From: an uncultured Wenzhouxiangella sp.
GTDB taxonomy: Bacteria > Pseudomonadota > Gammaproteobacteria > Xanthomonadales > Wenzhouxiangellaceae
DNA: 10,482 bases
Reading direction: 5' to 3'
Assembly: GCA_937876395.1 (NCBI GenBank)
Contig: CALEIM010000188.1
Span: forward strand, 1-10,482
Made by a program: the position numbers and the translations under genes
The notes under the pieces: generated by a model
What the model was told of the DNA's origin: nothing
The model's input: only the letters and a program-made list of their open reading frames with translations
Databases searched by the model: none
Part shown: piece after piece, positions 1 through 8,460 of the stretch
Position numbering within the stretch: the stretch's first letter is position 1
Layout: each line of letters begins with the position of its first letter

Positions 1-687
<687 letters not shown>

Positions 688-688
688 A

Positions 689-706
689 GTCGCCGCTATC
701 GGCGGC
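689..706 (+). terminator. Small hairpin between mreB and mreC, possible attenuator
   Basis: Bases 689-695 (GTCGCCG) can pair with 700-706 (CGGCGGC) around the loop CTAT, giving a 7-bp stem with one G-T wobble directly after the mreB stop. There is no T-run behind it, so it is not a classical intrinsic terminator. A partial block here could keep MreB more abundant than MreC/MreD. That role is inference from the position only. Confidence 0.25.
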
Positions 707-717
707 TGGACCGAACG

Positions 718-1644
718 ATGACTGCCGGCGGCAGTGCATTGCCGGTCCGGGTAGATGGTGATGCAGCCGCCCGAATTACGCGGCTGATTTTTTACGGTCT
801 GCTGGCCATCGTGCTGATGACGCTTGATTATCGCGGCCGCTATGTTGACAGTGCTCGCACGTTTGGCTGGCGCGTGCTTGAACCGGTCATCATCGCGGTC
901 GAAGCGCCGTTCGCCCTCGGCAAGCGGCTGGGGGAGGAAATGCGCTCCCGCCATGAGCTGATGGCCGAACTGACCGCGCTGGAGCGCCAGAATCGCGAGC
1001 TTGGTGCTGAACTGAGCCTGCTGGAAGAATTGCGTGACGACAACCGCGAACTGCGCGCTCTGCTGGCTGCGACGGACCGCGTTCAGCCGAGATTTCAGTC
1101 GGCCGAGCTGATGCAGATCGACCTCAATCCCTGGTCACACCGGGTGCTCATCAATCGCGGCCGCAGCGACGGCCTGCTCGCCGGTCAGCCGGTCATGGAC
1201 GGCGTTGGCGTCCTGGGTCAGGTCGACGAGCTGGGCCGGCACACCGCCCAGGTCATTCTGATCTCTGACCCCGATCACGCCCTGCCGGTACGCGTCCAGC
1301 GCACCGGATTGCGCACCGTGGCCTACGGATTGGGACGAGTCCACATGCTGCGCCTGACCGACCTGCCGATGAACGTTGATCTGATCACCGGCGACGTGCT
1401 GTTGACCTCCGGTCTCGGCGGAACCTTTCCGGCCGGCCTGCCGGTCGCTGAAATCGTGACGGTTTCCCGTCCGCAGGGCGAGGCTTTTGCCCAGGCCAAT
1501 GCGCGGCCACTCGGTCGCCTCGATCGGGCCAGTCATGTGCTGATTGTTGAGCCCACGGTCGAGCAGCTTGAACCCGAGCCAGCCGCTGACCAGGGTTCCG
1601 ACGCTGAAACGCAGACTGCGCCTGACGCGCAGGCCGAACCATGA
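718..1644 (+). CDS. mreC: Rod shape-determining protein MreC
   Basis: MreC is a bitopic inner-membrane protein whose periplasmic domain binds and activates PBP2/RodA in the elongasome. The 308-residue product has the expected layout. A short cytoplasmic N-terminus is followed by one membrane helix around residues 20-37 (ITRLIFYGLLAIVLMTL). A coiled coil rich in Leu and Glu spans about 75-118, and the beta-rich MreC core covers about 125-275, including the family signatures NPWSHRVLINRG and GVGVLGQV and the late segment GLGGTFPAGLPVAEI. The C-terminal ~35 residues are an acidic, Ala/Pro/Glu-rich tail typical of proteobacterial MreC. The ATG at 718 lies 30 bp after mreB and gives a normal N-terminus; no strong Shine-Dalgarno is visible. 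The stop overlaps the mreD start as ATGA, which suggests translational coupling. Confidence 0.96.
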   Translation: MTAGGSALPVRVDGDAAARITRLIFYGLLAIVLMTLDYRGRYVDSARTFGWRVLEPVIIAVEAPFALGKRLGEEMRSRHELMAELTALERQNRELGAELSLLEELRDDNRELRALLAATDRVQPRFQSAELMQIDLNPWSHRVLINRGRSDGLLAGQPVMDGVGVLGQVDELGRHTAQVILISDPDHALPVRVQRTGLRTVAYGLGRVHMLRLTDLPMNVDLITGDVLLTSGLGGTFPAGLPVAEIVTVSRPQGEAFAQANARPLGRLDRASHVLIVEPTVEQLEPEPAADQGSDAETQTAPDAQAEP

Positions 1645-2144
1645 GCAGGCGGACCAGCAGCCGCGAGCGCGCCAACTGGACACTGGGCTTTTCCCTGCTC
1701 GCCGTCGTCGTCCTGAGCCTGATGCCACTGCCCGATGTCATTGCCGATGCGCGCCCCTACTGGGCGGCTTTGGTGATGATTTACTGGAACATCGAGGGCG
1801 GTCGCCTGCGCCATCTGGGCCAGGCCTTTGCCGGCGGGCTGGTGCTCGATCTGCTGACCGGCTCCCTGCTCGGCCAGCACGCTCTGAGCCTGGTGATCAT
1901 CTCCTACCTGGTGGAACGCTTTCGCTACCGCATTCGCTTTTTCCTGCCCTGGCAGCAGGCATCGGTGATCATGCTGTTGCTGCTCAACGACCGCATCGTG
2001 CAGCTATGGATCATCGGCCTGGTCGGCGATCAATGGCCGAGCTGGGTGTGGTGGCTGGCGCCGCTGGTCGGCATGTTGATCTGGCCGTGGCTGTTTTTGC
2101 TGCTTGATGCCCTGCGCCAGCGCGAGCGCAGATCGCGGCCATGA
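1641..2144 (+). CDS. mreD: Rod shape-determining protein MreD
   Basis: MreD is the small integral membrane partner of MreC in the elongasome; its exact biochemical role is still debated. The 167-residue length is normal (E. coli 162). The protein is almost all membrane helices: about residues 13-30, 38-50 (leading into the conserved YWNIEGGR-like loop), 61-77 (FAGGLVLDLLTGSLLGQHAL, the most conserved MreD motif), 80-92, 104-126 and 135-157. It ends in the basic tail RQRERRSRP. The start codon sits in an ATGA overlap with mreC and the stop in a second ATGA overlap with mrdA, so mreC, mreD and mrdA are probably translationally coupled. Sequence similarity within this family is low, so the call leans on topology and position as well as the GLVLDLL-G-LGQHAL motif. 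Confidence 0.94.
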   Translation: MSRRTSSRERANWTLGFSLLAVVVLSLMPLPDVIADARPYWAALVMIYWNIEGGRLRHLGQAFAGGLVLDLLTGSLLGQHALSLVIISYLVERFRYRIRFFLPWQQASVIMLLLLNDRIVQLWIIGLVGDQWPSWVWWLAPLVGMLIWPWLFLLLDALRQRERRSRP

Positions 2145-3967
2145 ACCGGCCAGCTGCGGATCGAGCGCTGGGCGATGTCCGTGCCGATCTGACGCTGGTG
2201 CGGCGGCGCTTTCGTTTTCTGCTCGGCGTGATGCTGGTGATCATTGCCTTACTGACCCTGCGCCTGGGCCTGCTGCAGTTAAGCGATCACGAACGCTACG
2301 CTGCGCGCGCCGACAGCAACCGCATCAGCCTGCGCGCCCTGGCGCCCAATCGTGGCCTGGTGCTGGATCGCCAGGGTCGGGTGCTGGCCGAAAACCTGCC
2401 CGCCTATCGCCTGGTGCTGGTGCCGGAGCGCAGCCCTGACCTGGCCGCAACGCTCGATCAACTCGGCGAGCTGGTGGCGATCAGCCCTGAAGAACGGCGC
2501 CGTTTTGAAATTCAGCGGCAGCGCTCACGGCGCTTTCAGGCGATTACCCTGAAAAGCGATCTGAATCCGACCGAAGTCGCCACCCTGGCCGTTCGCCGCC
2601 ATCGCCTGCCGGGTGTGGAAGTCGAGCCGTATCTGACCCGCCACTATCCCCATGGCGAGCTGTTCGCCCATCTGATTGGCTACGTCGGTCGGGCCGATGT
2701 TGCCGATCGCCAGCGCCTCGACGCCGACCGCTACCGGGCCACCAGCCACGTCGGCAAGATCGGCATCGAACGCCAGTACGAAGATCGTCTACACGGCCAG
2801 CCCGGATTGGAACGGGTCGAAACCAATGCCCAGGGGCGAGTGCTGCGCGTGCTGGAGCAGGTCAACCCGATTCCCGGAGACAATCTCCAGCTCAACGTCG
2901 ATCTGGAGGTGCAGCGCGCCGCCTACCAGGCACTTGAACCGTATGCCGGCGCGGTCGTGGTGCTGGATGTCGAGACCGGGCAGGTGCTGGCCCTGGTCAG
3001 CCGGCCCGGCTTTGATCCCAACCTGTTCGTGCACGGCATCAGCCACACCGATTACAACGCCCTGCTCGCCCACCCGCAGCGGCCGCTGTTCAATCGCGCT
3101 CTGGCCGGCGGCTATGAGCCCGGCTCAACCATCAAGCCATTTATTGCGCTGGCCGGCCTGGAAGCCGGCGTGATTACCGCGGAAACCCGGGTGTTTTCCA
3201 GCGGCAGTTTTCAACTACCCGGCCACAGCCGTCTCTATCGCGACTGGCGAGCCGGCGGGCACGGCAGCGTGGATCTTTCCCAGGCCCTGGCCGAATCGGT
3301 CAACGTTTATTTCTACCAGCTCGCCGTCGATCTTGGCATTGACCGTATTTCGCGTGAGCTCGCATTGTTTGGCTTTGGCCGCCAAAGTGGCCTCGACCTG
3401 CCCGGTGAGATCAGCGGTATCTTGCCGACCCGGTCGTGGAAACGCGCCACCTTTGGCGAGCCGTGGTTTCCCGGAGAAACTGTCATCACCGGCATCGGCC
3501 AGGGCTTTACCGTGGTCACGCCGATTCAGCTCGCCTACGCCACCGCCGCCCTGGCCGGCCAGGGCCGCACCGCCGCGCCGGCCCTGCTCGGCCAGAATGC
3601 GCCGGCGCAGATGGTTGAACACGCCAGCGCCCACTGGCAGGCCGTCTACCGCGGCCTGACGGAGGTGATGCACGGCAGCCGCGGTACGGCGCGCGCGGTT
3701 GGTTCCGATCTGCCGCTGCGCGTGGCCGGCAAGACCGGCACCGCTCAGGTGTTTGGCCGGCCGGCCGATATTGACGAACGGGATCAGCGCGAGCTCGAGG
3801 AACTGCCCGAGTTTCTGCGCAATCACGCCCTGTTCACCGGCTTTGCCCCAGCCGACGATCCGCGGCTGGTCGTGACCGTAATCGCCGAACACGGCGGCGG
3901 CGGCGCCAGTGTCGCCGCGCCGATTGCTGCGGCCACCCTGAAAGCTGCGCTGGAGGCCGGGTTGTGA
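2141..3967 (+). CDS. mrdA: Penicillin-binding protein 2, elongasome transpeptidase
   Basis: This class B penicillin-binding protein cross-links peptidoglycan during cell elongation, working with RodA. The 608 residues comprise a cytoplasmic start, one membrane anchor at about 25-46, the pedestal (dimerisation) region at about 60-240 with RGLVLDRQGRVLAEN and HLIGYVGR, and the transpeptidase domain from about 265. Catalytic motifs are in place: STIK with nucleophile Ser329 (E. coli Ser330), SVN at 386-388, and KTGT at 531-534. GIGQGFTVVTPIQLAYA and GSRGTAR are also typical. It starts in an ATGA overlap with mreD and ends in a GTGA overlap with rodA. One oddity: the residue after Ser386 is Val where the zinc-site cysteine of studied PBP2 enzymes lies, while Asp368 and His374 of that site look retained (see findings). 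Also called PBP2 or pbpA. Confidence 0.98.
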   Translation: MNRPAADRALGDVRADLTLVRRRFRFLLGVMLVIIALLTLRLGLLQLSDHERYAARADSNRISLRALAPNRGLVLDRQGRVLAENLPAYRLVLVPERSPDLAATLDQLGELVAISPEERRRFEIQRQRSRRFQAITLKSDLNPTEVATLAVRRHRLPGVEVEPYLTRHYPHGELFAHLIGYVGRADVADRQRLDADRYRATSHVGKIGIERQYEDRLHGQPGLERVETNAQGRVLRVLEQVNPIPGDNLQLNVDLEVQRAAYQALEPYAGAVVVLDVETGQVLALVSRPGFDPNLFVHGISHTDYNALLAHPQRPLFNRALAGGYEPGSTIKPFIALAGLEAGVITAETRVFSSGSFQLPGHSRLYRDWRAGGHGSVDLSQALAESVNVYFYQLAVDLGIDRISRELALFGFGRQSGLDLPGEISGILPTRSWKRATFGEPWFPGETVITGIGQGFTVVTPIQLAYATAALAGQGRTAAPALLGQNAPAQMVEHASAHWQAVYRGLTEVMHGSRGTARAVGSDLPLRVAGKTGTAQVFGRPADIDERDQRELEELPEFLRNHALFTGFAPADDPRLVVTVIAEHGGGGASVAAPIAAATLKAALEAGL

Positions 3968-5067
3968 ACGCGCCGGGAAACTCCCTTCTGGGCAATTTGT
4001 TCGGGCACTTACGCCTCGACCCGTGGCTGTTGGGGATGCTGCTGCTGTTGATGGGTTTCGGTCTGGTCGTGCTTTACTCGGCCGCCGAGCAGAGCACGGC
4101 CGTGGTCGGCCGCCAAGTGTTTCGTCTGGCTCTGGGCCTGGGCGTGATGCTGGTGCTCGCCCAGTTGCCGCCGCGCATACTCAAGGCCTGGGCACCGTGG
4201 CTGTACGCTGCGGCGCTGTTGATGCTGGTCGCCGTGGCCCTGTTTGGCGTCGGGCGCGGCGCCCATCGCTGGCTGGACCTGGGTCTGGTCCGATTTCAGC
4301 CCTCCGAGGCGATGAAGCTCGCCTTGCCGCTGATTCTGGCCGCAGTGGTTGGGCGCAGCTCGCTGCCGCCGAACTGGCGCACCCTGCTGATCGCCGGCGT
4401 TCTGATCGCCGTGCCGGTCGGTCTGATCGTCGAACAGCCTGATCTGGGCACCGCCGTACTGGTCGGTGCCAGCGGCCTGTGCCTGCTGTTTCTGGCCGGC
4501 CTGCGCTGGCGGCTGATTTTCGGCCTCGCAGCCGCCCTGACTGCAACCGCGCCCCTGTTCTGGATGAACCTGCACGGCTATCAGCGCGAGCGGGTGCTGA
4601 CCTTCCTCAATCCGGAGCGCGACCCGCTCGGCGAGGGCTGGAACATCATCCAGTCCAAAATTGCCATCGGCTCCGGCGGCCTGACCGGCAAGGGCTGGCT
4701 CGAAGGCAGCCAGTCCTATCTGGAGTTTCTGCCTGAGCCGCACACCGATTTCATCTTCTCGGTGCTCGGCGAAGAATTCGGCTTCATCGGTGTGGCCGCC
4801 GTGCTGTTGCTGTATGCGGCGATCATCGTGCGCGGCATGTACCTGGCCAGCCGCAGCCACGACGTATTCGCCTGCGTGCTCAGCGGCACCCTGATGTTCA
4901 TGTTCTTCGTCTATCTGGCCGTCAACGTCGGCATGGTCACCGGCGTTTTGCCGGTGGTCGGCGTGCCGCTGCCGCTGTTCAGCTACGGCGGCACCTCGGC
5001 CGTCACCCTGCTGGCCGCATTCGGCCTGGTCATGGGGCTCTACAGCCGCCGCCGGCTGATGAGTTAG
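3964..5067 (+). CDS. rodA: RodA, SEDS-family peptidoglycan glycosyltransferase
   Basis: RodA polymerises lipid II into glycan strands for side-wall growth and forms a complex with PBP2. The 367 residues match E. coli RodA (370) throughout: LDPWLLGMLLLLMGFGLVVLYSA at the first helix, HRWLDLG-VRFQPSEAMKLALPL, EQPDLGTAVLV, LNPERDPLGEGWNIIQSKIAIGSGG, the PHTDFIFSVLGEE loop with the SEDS catalytic Asp262 (same number as in E. coli), and VNVGMVTGVLPVVGVPLPLFSYGG near the C-terminus. About ten membrane helices are expected. The start is GTG at 3964, chosen because it forms a GTGA overlap with the mrdA stop and yields the normal N-terminal length; no ATG occurs before residue 25. It is the last gene before a 175-bp gap. 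Also named mrdB. Confidence 0.97.
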   Translation: MNAPGNSLLGNLFGHLRLDPWLLGMLLLLMGFGLVVLYSAAEQSTAVVGRQVFRLALGLGVMLVLAQLPPRILKAWAPWLYAAALLMLVAVALFGVGRGAHRWLDLGLVRFQPSEAMKLALPLILAAVVGRSSLPPNWRTLLIAGVLIAVPVGLIVEQPDLGTAVLVGASGLCLLFLAGLRWRLIFGLAAALTATAPLFWMNLHGYQRERVLTFLNPERDPLGEGWNIIQSKIAIGSGGLTGKGWLEGSQSYLEFLPEPHTDFIFSVLGEEFGFIGVAAVLLLYAAIIVRGMYLASRSHDVFACVLSGTLMFMFFVYLAVNVGMVTGVLPVVGVPLPLFSYGGTSAVTLLAAFGLVMGLYSRRRLMS

Positions 5068-5077
5068 CTGCCCACCG

Positions 5078-5104
5078 GCCCGCCAGCGGCGGGGCTTGGC
5101 GGGC
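5078..5104 (+). terminator. Inverted repeat after rodA, weak terminator candidate
   Basis: GCCCGCCA at 5078-5085 pairs perfectly with TGGCGGGC at 5097-5104 around an 11-base loop, starting 10 bp after the rodA stop. A competing shorter hairpin uses CCCGCC (5079-5084) and GGCGGG. No T-run follows, so an intrinsic terminator is doubtful. It may reduce readthrough into mltB or stabilise the upstream mRNA. Confidence 0.3.
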
Positions 5105-5242
5105 GAGCGTGTACAATTGTCGGCCCGTTGGCACCGGCATCCGGGTCCGGGCCTGGGTTGGCGGCAAACTTTTTCTTTACGTGGGCCTCTATATCCTCGA
5201 CATTCAAATCCCTCAAGACCGATAGCGAGCGATAACGCAACG
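5105..5242 (+). promoter_or_regulatory. Gap before mltB, possible promoter region
   Basis: This is the main part of the only long non-coding stretch in the left block, and is unusually AT-rich towards its 3' half. Possible -10 hexamers are TACAAT at 5112-5117 and TATATC at 5190-5195, but neither has a good -35 box at the right distance. A promoter for mltB-rlpA-dacA-ybeD is plausible from the layout, not demonstrated by the sequence. Confidence 0.3.
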
Positions 5243-6214
5243 ATGCTGCGAACTCTGATTTTTGCCACTATTTTTGTGCTGACTGTGCCGGTTCCGGCCC
5301 ATGCGGAACCCCATCCGGGCTCGAATGCCTTTATCGAGCAGGCCGTGTCCGAGCACGGATTGGACCCCGACCGGGTGCGCGATGTGCTCGAAGACGCGCG
5401 GTTTCAGCAGTCGATCATCGATGCCATCACCCGGCCGGCCGAGGCCAAACCGTGGCACGAGTACCGCAAGATTTTCATGACCGAAACGCGGATTGGCGGC
5501 GGCGTCGAGTTCTGGCGCGCCAATGAAGCGCTGCTCGATCAGGTCAGCGAGCAATTCGGCGTGCCCGTGGAGGTGATCGTGGCGATTGTCGGCGTGGAGA
5601 CCAATTACGGGCTCAATACCGGCAGCTTTCGGGTCATCGACGCGTTGGCCACGCTCGGGTTTTACTATCCACGACGCAGCGCATTTTTTGCCGGAGAGCT
5701 GGGCCATTTTCTGCGCCTGGCCGATGAAGAATCGCTGCCGGTGACCGAAGTGCGCGGCTCGTATGCCGGGGCCATGGGTGTGGGTCAGTTCATCCCGTCG
5801 AGCTATCGCGCCTACGCGGTCGATATGGACGGCAGCGGCGATCGGGATTTGTGGCGCTCGCTGCCCGACGCGCTCGGCTCGGTGGCCAATTATCTGGCGG
5901 TGCATGGCTGGCTGGCCGATGAGCCGATTGTATTGTCGGCCACAGCGCCAGAAAGCGGCCTGCCCGCCGACGAGGAATTCCCGATCAAGCCGGCTCACAG
6001 CCTTGCCCGGCTCCGCGAGCTGGGTGTGGAGTTCCAGGGCGGCGATTTGGCCGACCAGACCGCGGCCACCGTGGTCAGTCTGGCCCAGCCTGACGGCGAC
6101 GAGCACTGGGTCGGCCTGAACAATTTCTACGTCATCACCCGCTACAACCGCTCGCCGCTGTACGCCATGGCCGTCACCCAGTTGGCCGAGGCGATCCGGG
6201 AGCGCCGCCCGTGA
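5243..6214 (+). CDS. mltB: Lytic murein transglycosylase B (soluble type)
   Basis: MltB-family enzymes cleave the MurNAc-GlcNAc bond of peptidoglycan to form 1,6-anhydro ends. The product is 323 residues from ATG 5243, which is preferred because it begins directly with a signal peptide (LRTLIFATIFVLTVPVPAHA, probable cleavage after residue 21). An in-frame extension back to 5096 would bury that signal under about 49 unlikely residues. Family motifs are clear: catalytic Glu119 in IVGVETNYG, GSYAGAMGVGQFIPSSYR, the DMDGSGDRDLW loop, VANYLAVHGW, and the C-terminal LNNFYVITRYNRSPLYAMAV. The signal sequence has no lipobox cysteine, so unlike E. coli MltB this looks like a soluble periplasmic enzyme, as in Pseudomonas SltB1. 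Its stop overlaps the rlpA start (GTGA). Confidence 0.95.
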   Translation: MLRTLIFATIFVLTVPVPAHAEPHPGSNAFIEQAVSEHGLDPDRVRDVLEDARFQQSIIDAITRPAEAKPWHEYRKIFMTETRIGGGVEFWRANEALLDQVSEQFGVPVEVIVAIVGVETNYGLNTGSFRVIDALATLGFYYPRRSAFFAGELGHFLRLADEESLPVTEVRGSYAGAMGVGQFIPSSYRAYAVDMDGSGDRDLWRSLPDALGSVANYLAVHGWLADEPIVLSATAPESGLPADEEFPIKPAHSLARLRELGVEFQGGDLADQTAATVVSLAQPDGDEHWVGLNNFYVITRYNRSPLYAMAVTQLAEAIRERRP

Positions 6215-6978
6215 AGGGGCTGCTGGTCCTGGTGCCGATTCTGCTGTTGGCCGCCTGCGGGCAGCAGCAAGTGCGCGATGGACCACCTGCCGAGCGGTTT
6301 GATCCCAATCGGATCGCGCACCCTGAGCCGCGTGCCGAGCCGCCCAGCGCCTACGGCAATCACTCGCCCTACGAGGTGCTTGGGCAGCGCTATCAGGTCA
6401 TGACCGATGCGCGCGACTACCGCGAGCAGGGCATTGCATCATGGTATGGCAGCAAGTTTCACGGTCGGCCGACTTCCTCGGGTGAGCCCTACGACGTTCA
6501 TCAGATGACCGCCGCCCACCGCACGCTGCCGCTGCCGACCTGGGTTGAAGTGACTCGCCTGGACACCGGCAAGTCGATCATCGTGCGGGTCAACGATCGC
6601 GGCCCGTTTCATCCCGATCGCATCATCGACCTGTCCTGGGCGGCCGCCAGCGTACTGGGCATGATCGATCTGGGTACCGCGTTGGTCGAAGTCAGGGCCA
6701 TCAACTTCGACGACGTGCCCGGACGAACCGCGCGCCCGTCGCGCCTGCCGGTCTACGTTCAGGTCGGCGCGTTTGCCGAGCAGGCAAGGGCGCAAGACGT
6801 CGAGCGCCGCCTGGCCCGAGCGGGAATGGGTCCGGTTGAAATGGAGCGCGCGCGTACCTCGGCCGGGCGTATCTGGCGGGTGCGCTTGGGGCCGGTGAGC
6901 GAATCCGATGCGGCCATTTCCCTGATCGACCGGATTGCCGAACTCGGCCTGGGCCCGGCCCGCTACGTCTATCCTTGA
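6211..6978 (+). CDS. rlpA: Septal-ring lytic transglycosylase RlpA, lipoprotein
   Basis: RlpA is an outer-membrane lipoprotein that cleaves glycan strands lacking peptide stems (shown in Pseudomonas aeruginosa). The 255-residue product has a lipoprotein signal with lipobox LAAC (Cys16). A Pro-rich linker follows, then a double-psi beta-barrel at about 73-165 (GIASWYGSKFHGRPTSSG through VRVNDRGPFHPDRIIDLS), and a SPOR domain at about 178-255 that would bind denuded septal glycan. The residues corresponding to the active-site trio of P. aeruginosa RlpA appear present as Glu92, His103 and Asp129, with identical spacing. The start is GTG 6211, in a four-base overlap with mltB; it gives a correct signal peptide. 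Neighbours mltB and dacA fit a shared wall-remodelling role. In E. coli RlpA lacks this activity; the conserved residues here suggest an active enzyme, by inference. Confidence 0.95.
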   Translation: MKGLLVLVPILLLAACGQQQVRDGPPAERFDPNRIAHPEPRAEPPSAYGNHSPYEVLGQRYQVMTDARDYREQGIASWYGSKFHGRPTSSGEPYDVHQMTAAHRTLPLPTWVEVTRLDTGKSIIVRVNDRGPFHPDRIIDLSWAAASVLGMIDLGTALVEVRAINFDDVPGRTARPSRLPVYVQVGAFAEQARAQDVERRLARAGMGPVEMERARTSAGRIWRVRLGPVSESDAAISLIDRIAELGLGPARYVYP

Positions 6979-7013
6979 CCACCCATCCAAGCCTGCATCA
7001 AAAAACGAGTTGC

Positions 7014-8165
7014 ATGATGAGACTGATTTTCCTGATTTCCCTGTTCTGGCTCGGCTCGGCTTCAGTACTCGCCCAATCACCGGTACCGACTGCGCCTTCG
7101 ATCAATGCCACCAGCTACGTGCTGGTTGATCACCACAGTGACACGATCATCGCCGAGCTGGATGCCGCCGCGCGCGTCGAACCGGCCTCGATCACCAAGC
7201 TGATGACCTCCTATGTGGTGTTTTCCGAGATCGCCGCCGGCAGCCTGACGCTGGATGATGAGGTGCTGATTTCGGAAAAAGCCTGGCGCACAGAAGGCTC
7301 GCGGATGTTCGTTGAAGTCGGCAAGCGGGTCAGCGTCGAAGAGCTCCTCAAAGGCGTGATCATCCAATCCGGAAACGACGCCAGCGTGGCTCTGGCCGAA
7401 CACGTTGCCGGGGCCGAAGAAGTCTTTGCCGGGATGATGAACGAGCAGGCCAGAGCGCTTGGCATGGTCAATACCCACTACGTCAACGCCACCGGCCTGC
7501 CGCACGCTGATCAGTACACCTCGGCACGTGACGTCGCCCGGCTGGCCACCGCCCTGATCGAAGATTTCCCCGACCTGTACGGCTGGTATTCCGAACGCGA
7601 ATACACCTACAACGGCATTCGTCAGCACAACCGCAACCGCCTGCTGTGGCGCGATCCGTCCGTGGACGGGCTCAAGACCGGCCACACCGAGTCGGCCGGT
7701 TATTGCCTGGTCACCTCAGCGATGCGCGACGGCACGCGCCTGGTCAGCGTGGTCATGGGCAGCAACAGCGAGGAGGCCCGGGCGACGGCCAGCCAGGCGT
7801 TGCTCAACTACGGTTTTCGCTTTTTCGAGACCTACCAGCTCTACGAGGCCGGCGACGAGCTCAGCATCGAGCGGATCTGGAAGGGCGAGGACAATGAGTT
7901 GCCGCTGGGTGTTACCGATGATTTGTTCATCACAATTCCGCGCGGCCGCTACGATGCGCTGCAGGCGCGCCTGGAAGTCAGCGGCACGCTCACCGCGCCG
8001 CTCAGCGCCGGTCAGACCGTGGGTCGTCTGGTCGTTTCGCTCGACGGGGATGATCTCGTCGAGCGGCCGCTGGTGGCCCTGGCCGGCGTGGAGCGAGCCG
8101 GGTTCTTCGGGCGCTCGATCGACGGGCTGAGGCTGTGGGTCGGCGGTCTGTTCGGGGGCGACTGA
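7014..8165 (+). CDS. dacA: D-alanyl-D-alanine carboxypeptidase (PBP5/6 type)
   Basis: DacA removes the terminal D-Ala from peptidoglycan pentapeptides and so limits cross-linking. The 383-residue product starts with a signal peptide (MMRLIFLISLFWLGSASVLA, cleavage before QSPVP). Catalytic motifs of the peptidase S11 family are present: SITK with Ser59 and Lys62, SGN at 119-121, and KTGHT from Lys221. Other PBP5-like stretches are GIRQHNRNRLLW, NYGFRFFETY and the C-terminal beta domain with FITIPRGRYDAL. The last ~20 residues (FFGRSIDGLRLWVGGLFGGD) form the amphipathic helix that anchors PBP5 to the outer face of the inner membrane. ATG 7014 and 7017 are both possible starts; a TTG at 6975 would add residues before the signal and is less likely. 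It follows rlpA after 35 bp and shares one base with ybeD. Confidence 0.96.
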   Translation: MMRLIFLISLFWLGSASVLAQSPVPTAPSINATSYVLVDHHSDTIIAELDAAARVEPASITKLMTSYVVFSEIAAGSLTLDDEVLISEKAWRTEGSRMFVEVGKRVSVEELLKGVIIQSGNDASVALAEHVAGAEEVFAGMMNEQARALGMVNTHYVNATGLPHADQYTSARDVARLATALIEDFPDLYGWYSEREYTYNGIRQHNRNRLLWRDPSVDGLKTGHTESAGYCLVTSAMRDGTRLVSVVMGSNSEEARATASQALLNYGFRFFETYQLYEAGDELSIERIWKGEDNELPLGVTDDLFITIPRGRYDALQARLEVSGTLTAPLSAGQTVGRLVVSLDGDDLVERPLVALAGVERAGFFGRSIDGLRLWVGGLFGGD

Positions 8166-8434
8166 TGAGTATGGAGGACGACAGCCCGCTTGAGTTCCCC
8201 TGCCGCTGGCCGGTCAAGGCCATGGTCGAAGCTGGCGAAGACTCGCTGCGTCAGGTGCTGGGCGCGATCCGCCGCCACGCAATCCTGCCCGCCGAACACG
8301 ATGTCAGCATTCGGCCCAGTCGGCACGGGCGCTACGAAAGCATCACCATCACCATCGAGGCCCAGTCGCGGTCGCATCTGGAAGCGATTTATACCGACCT
8401 CCGCGCGCTTGATGTGGTGAAAATGACGCTGTAG
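8165..8434 (+). CDS. ybeD: YbeD family (DUF493) putative regulatory protein
   Basis: This 89-residue cytoplasmic protein belongs to the YbeD/DUF493 family (E. coli YbeD 87 residues), whose fold resembles the regulatory ACT-like domain but whose function is not established. The family features are the opening LEFPCRWPVKAMVEAG, a central SIRPSRHGRYESITITIEAQS strand pair, and the closing LRALDVVKMTL (E. coli ends VKVVL-like). The start at 8165 overlaps the dacA stop (TGATG); a second ATG at 8171 is also possible. In gammaproteobacteria ybeD normally sits between dacA and lipB, exactly as here. It is the last complete gene of the left block. Confidence 0.92.
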   Translation: MSMEDDSPLEFPCRWPVKAMVEAGEDSLRQVLGAIRRHAILPAEHDVSIRPSRHGRYESITITIEAQSRSHLEAIYTDLRALDVVKMTL

Positions 8435-8460
8435 ACGCCGATTTGGCCGAGCATAAATCA

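Noticed and set aside
1544..2107. A 187-codon plus-strand frame across mreC/mreD
   Set aside because: Out-of-frame shadow of mreC and mreD, both of which have clear family motifs and coupled starts.
5096..5242. An extended N-terminus for MltB
   Set aside because: The extra ~49 residues are Arg/Pro-rich, unconserved, and precede a clean signal peptide beginning at 5243.
4009..5268. A 419-codon open frame on the minus strand opposite rodA
   Set aside because: It is antisense to a clearly recognised RodA. Its translation is Gln/Gly/Arg/His-rich with no domain, as expected from the opposite strand of GC-rich, Leu/Ala-rich membrane codons.
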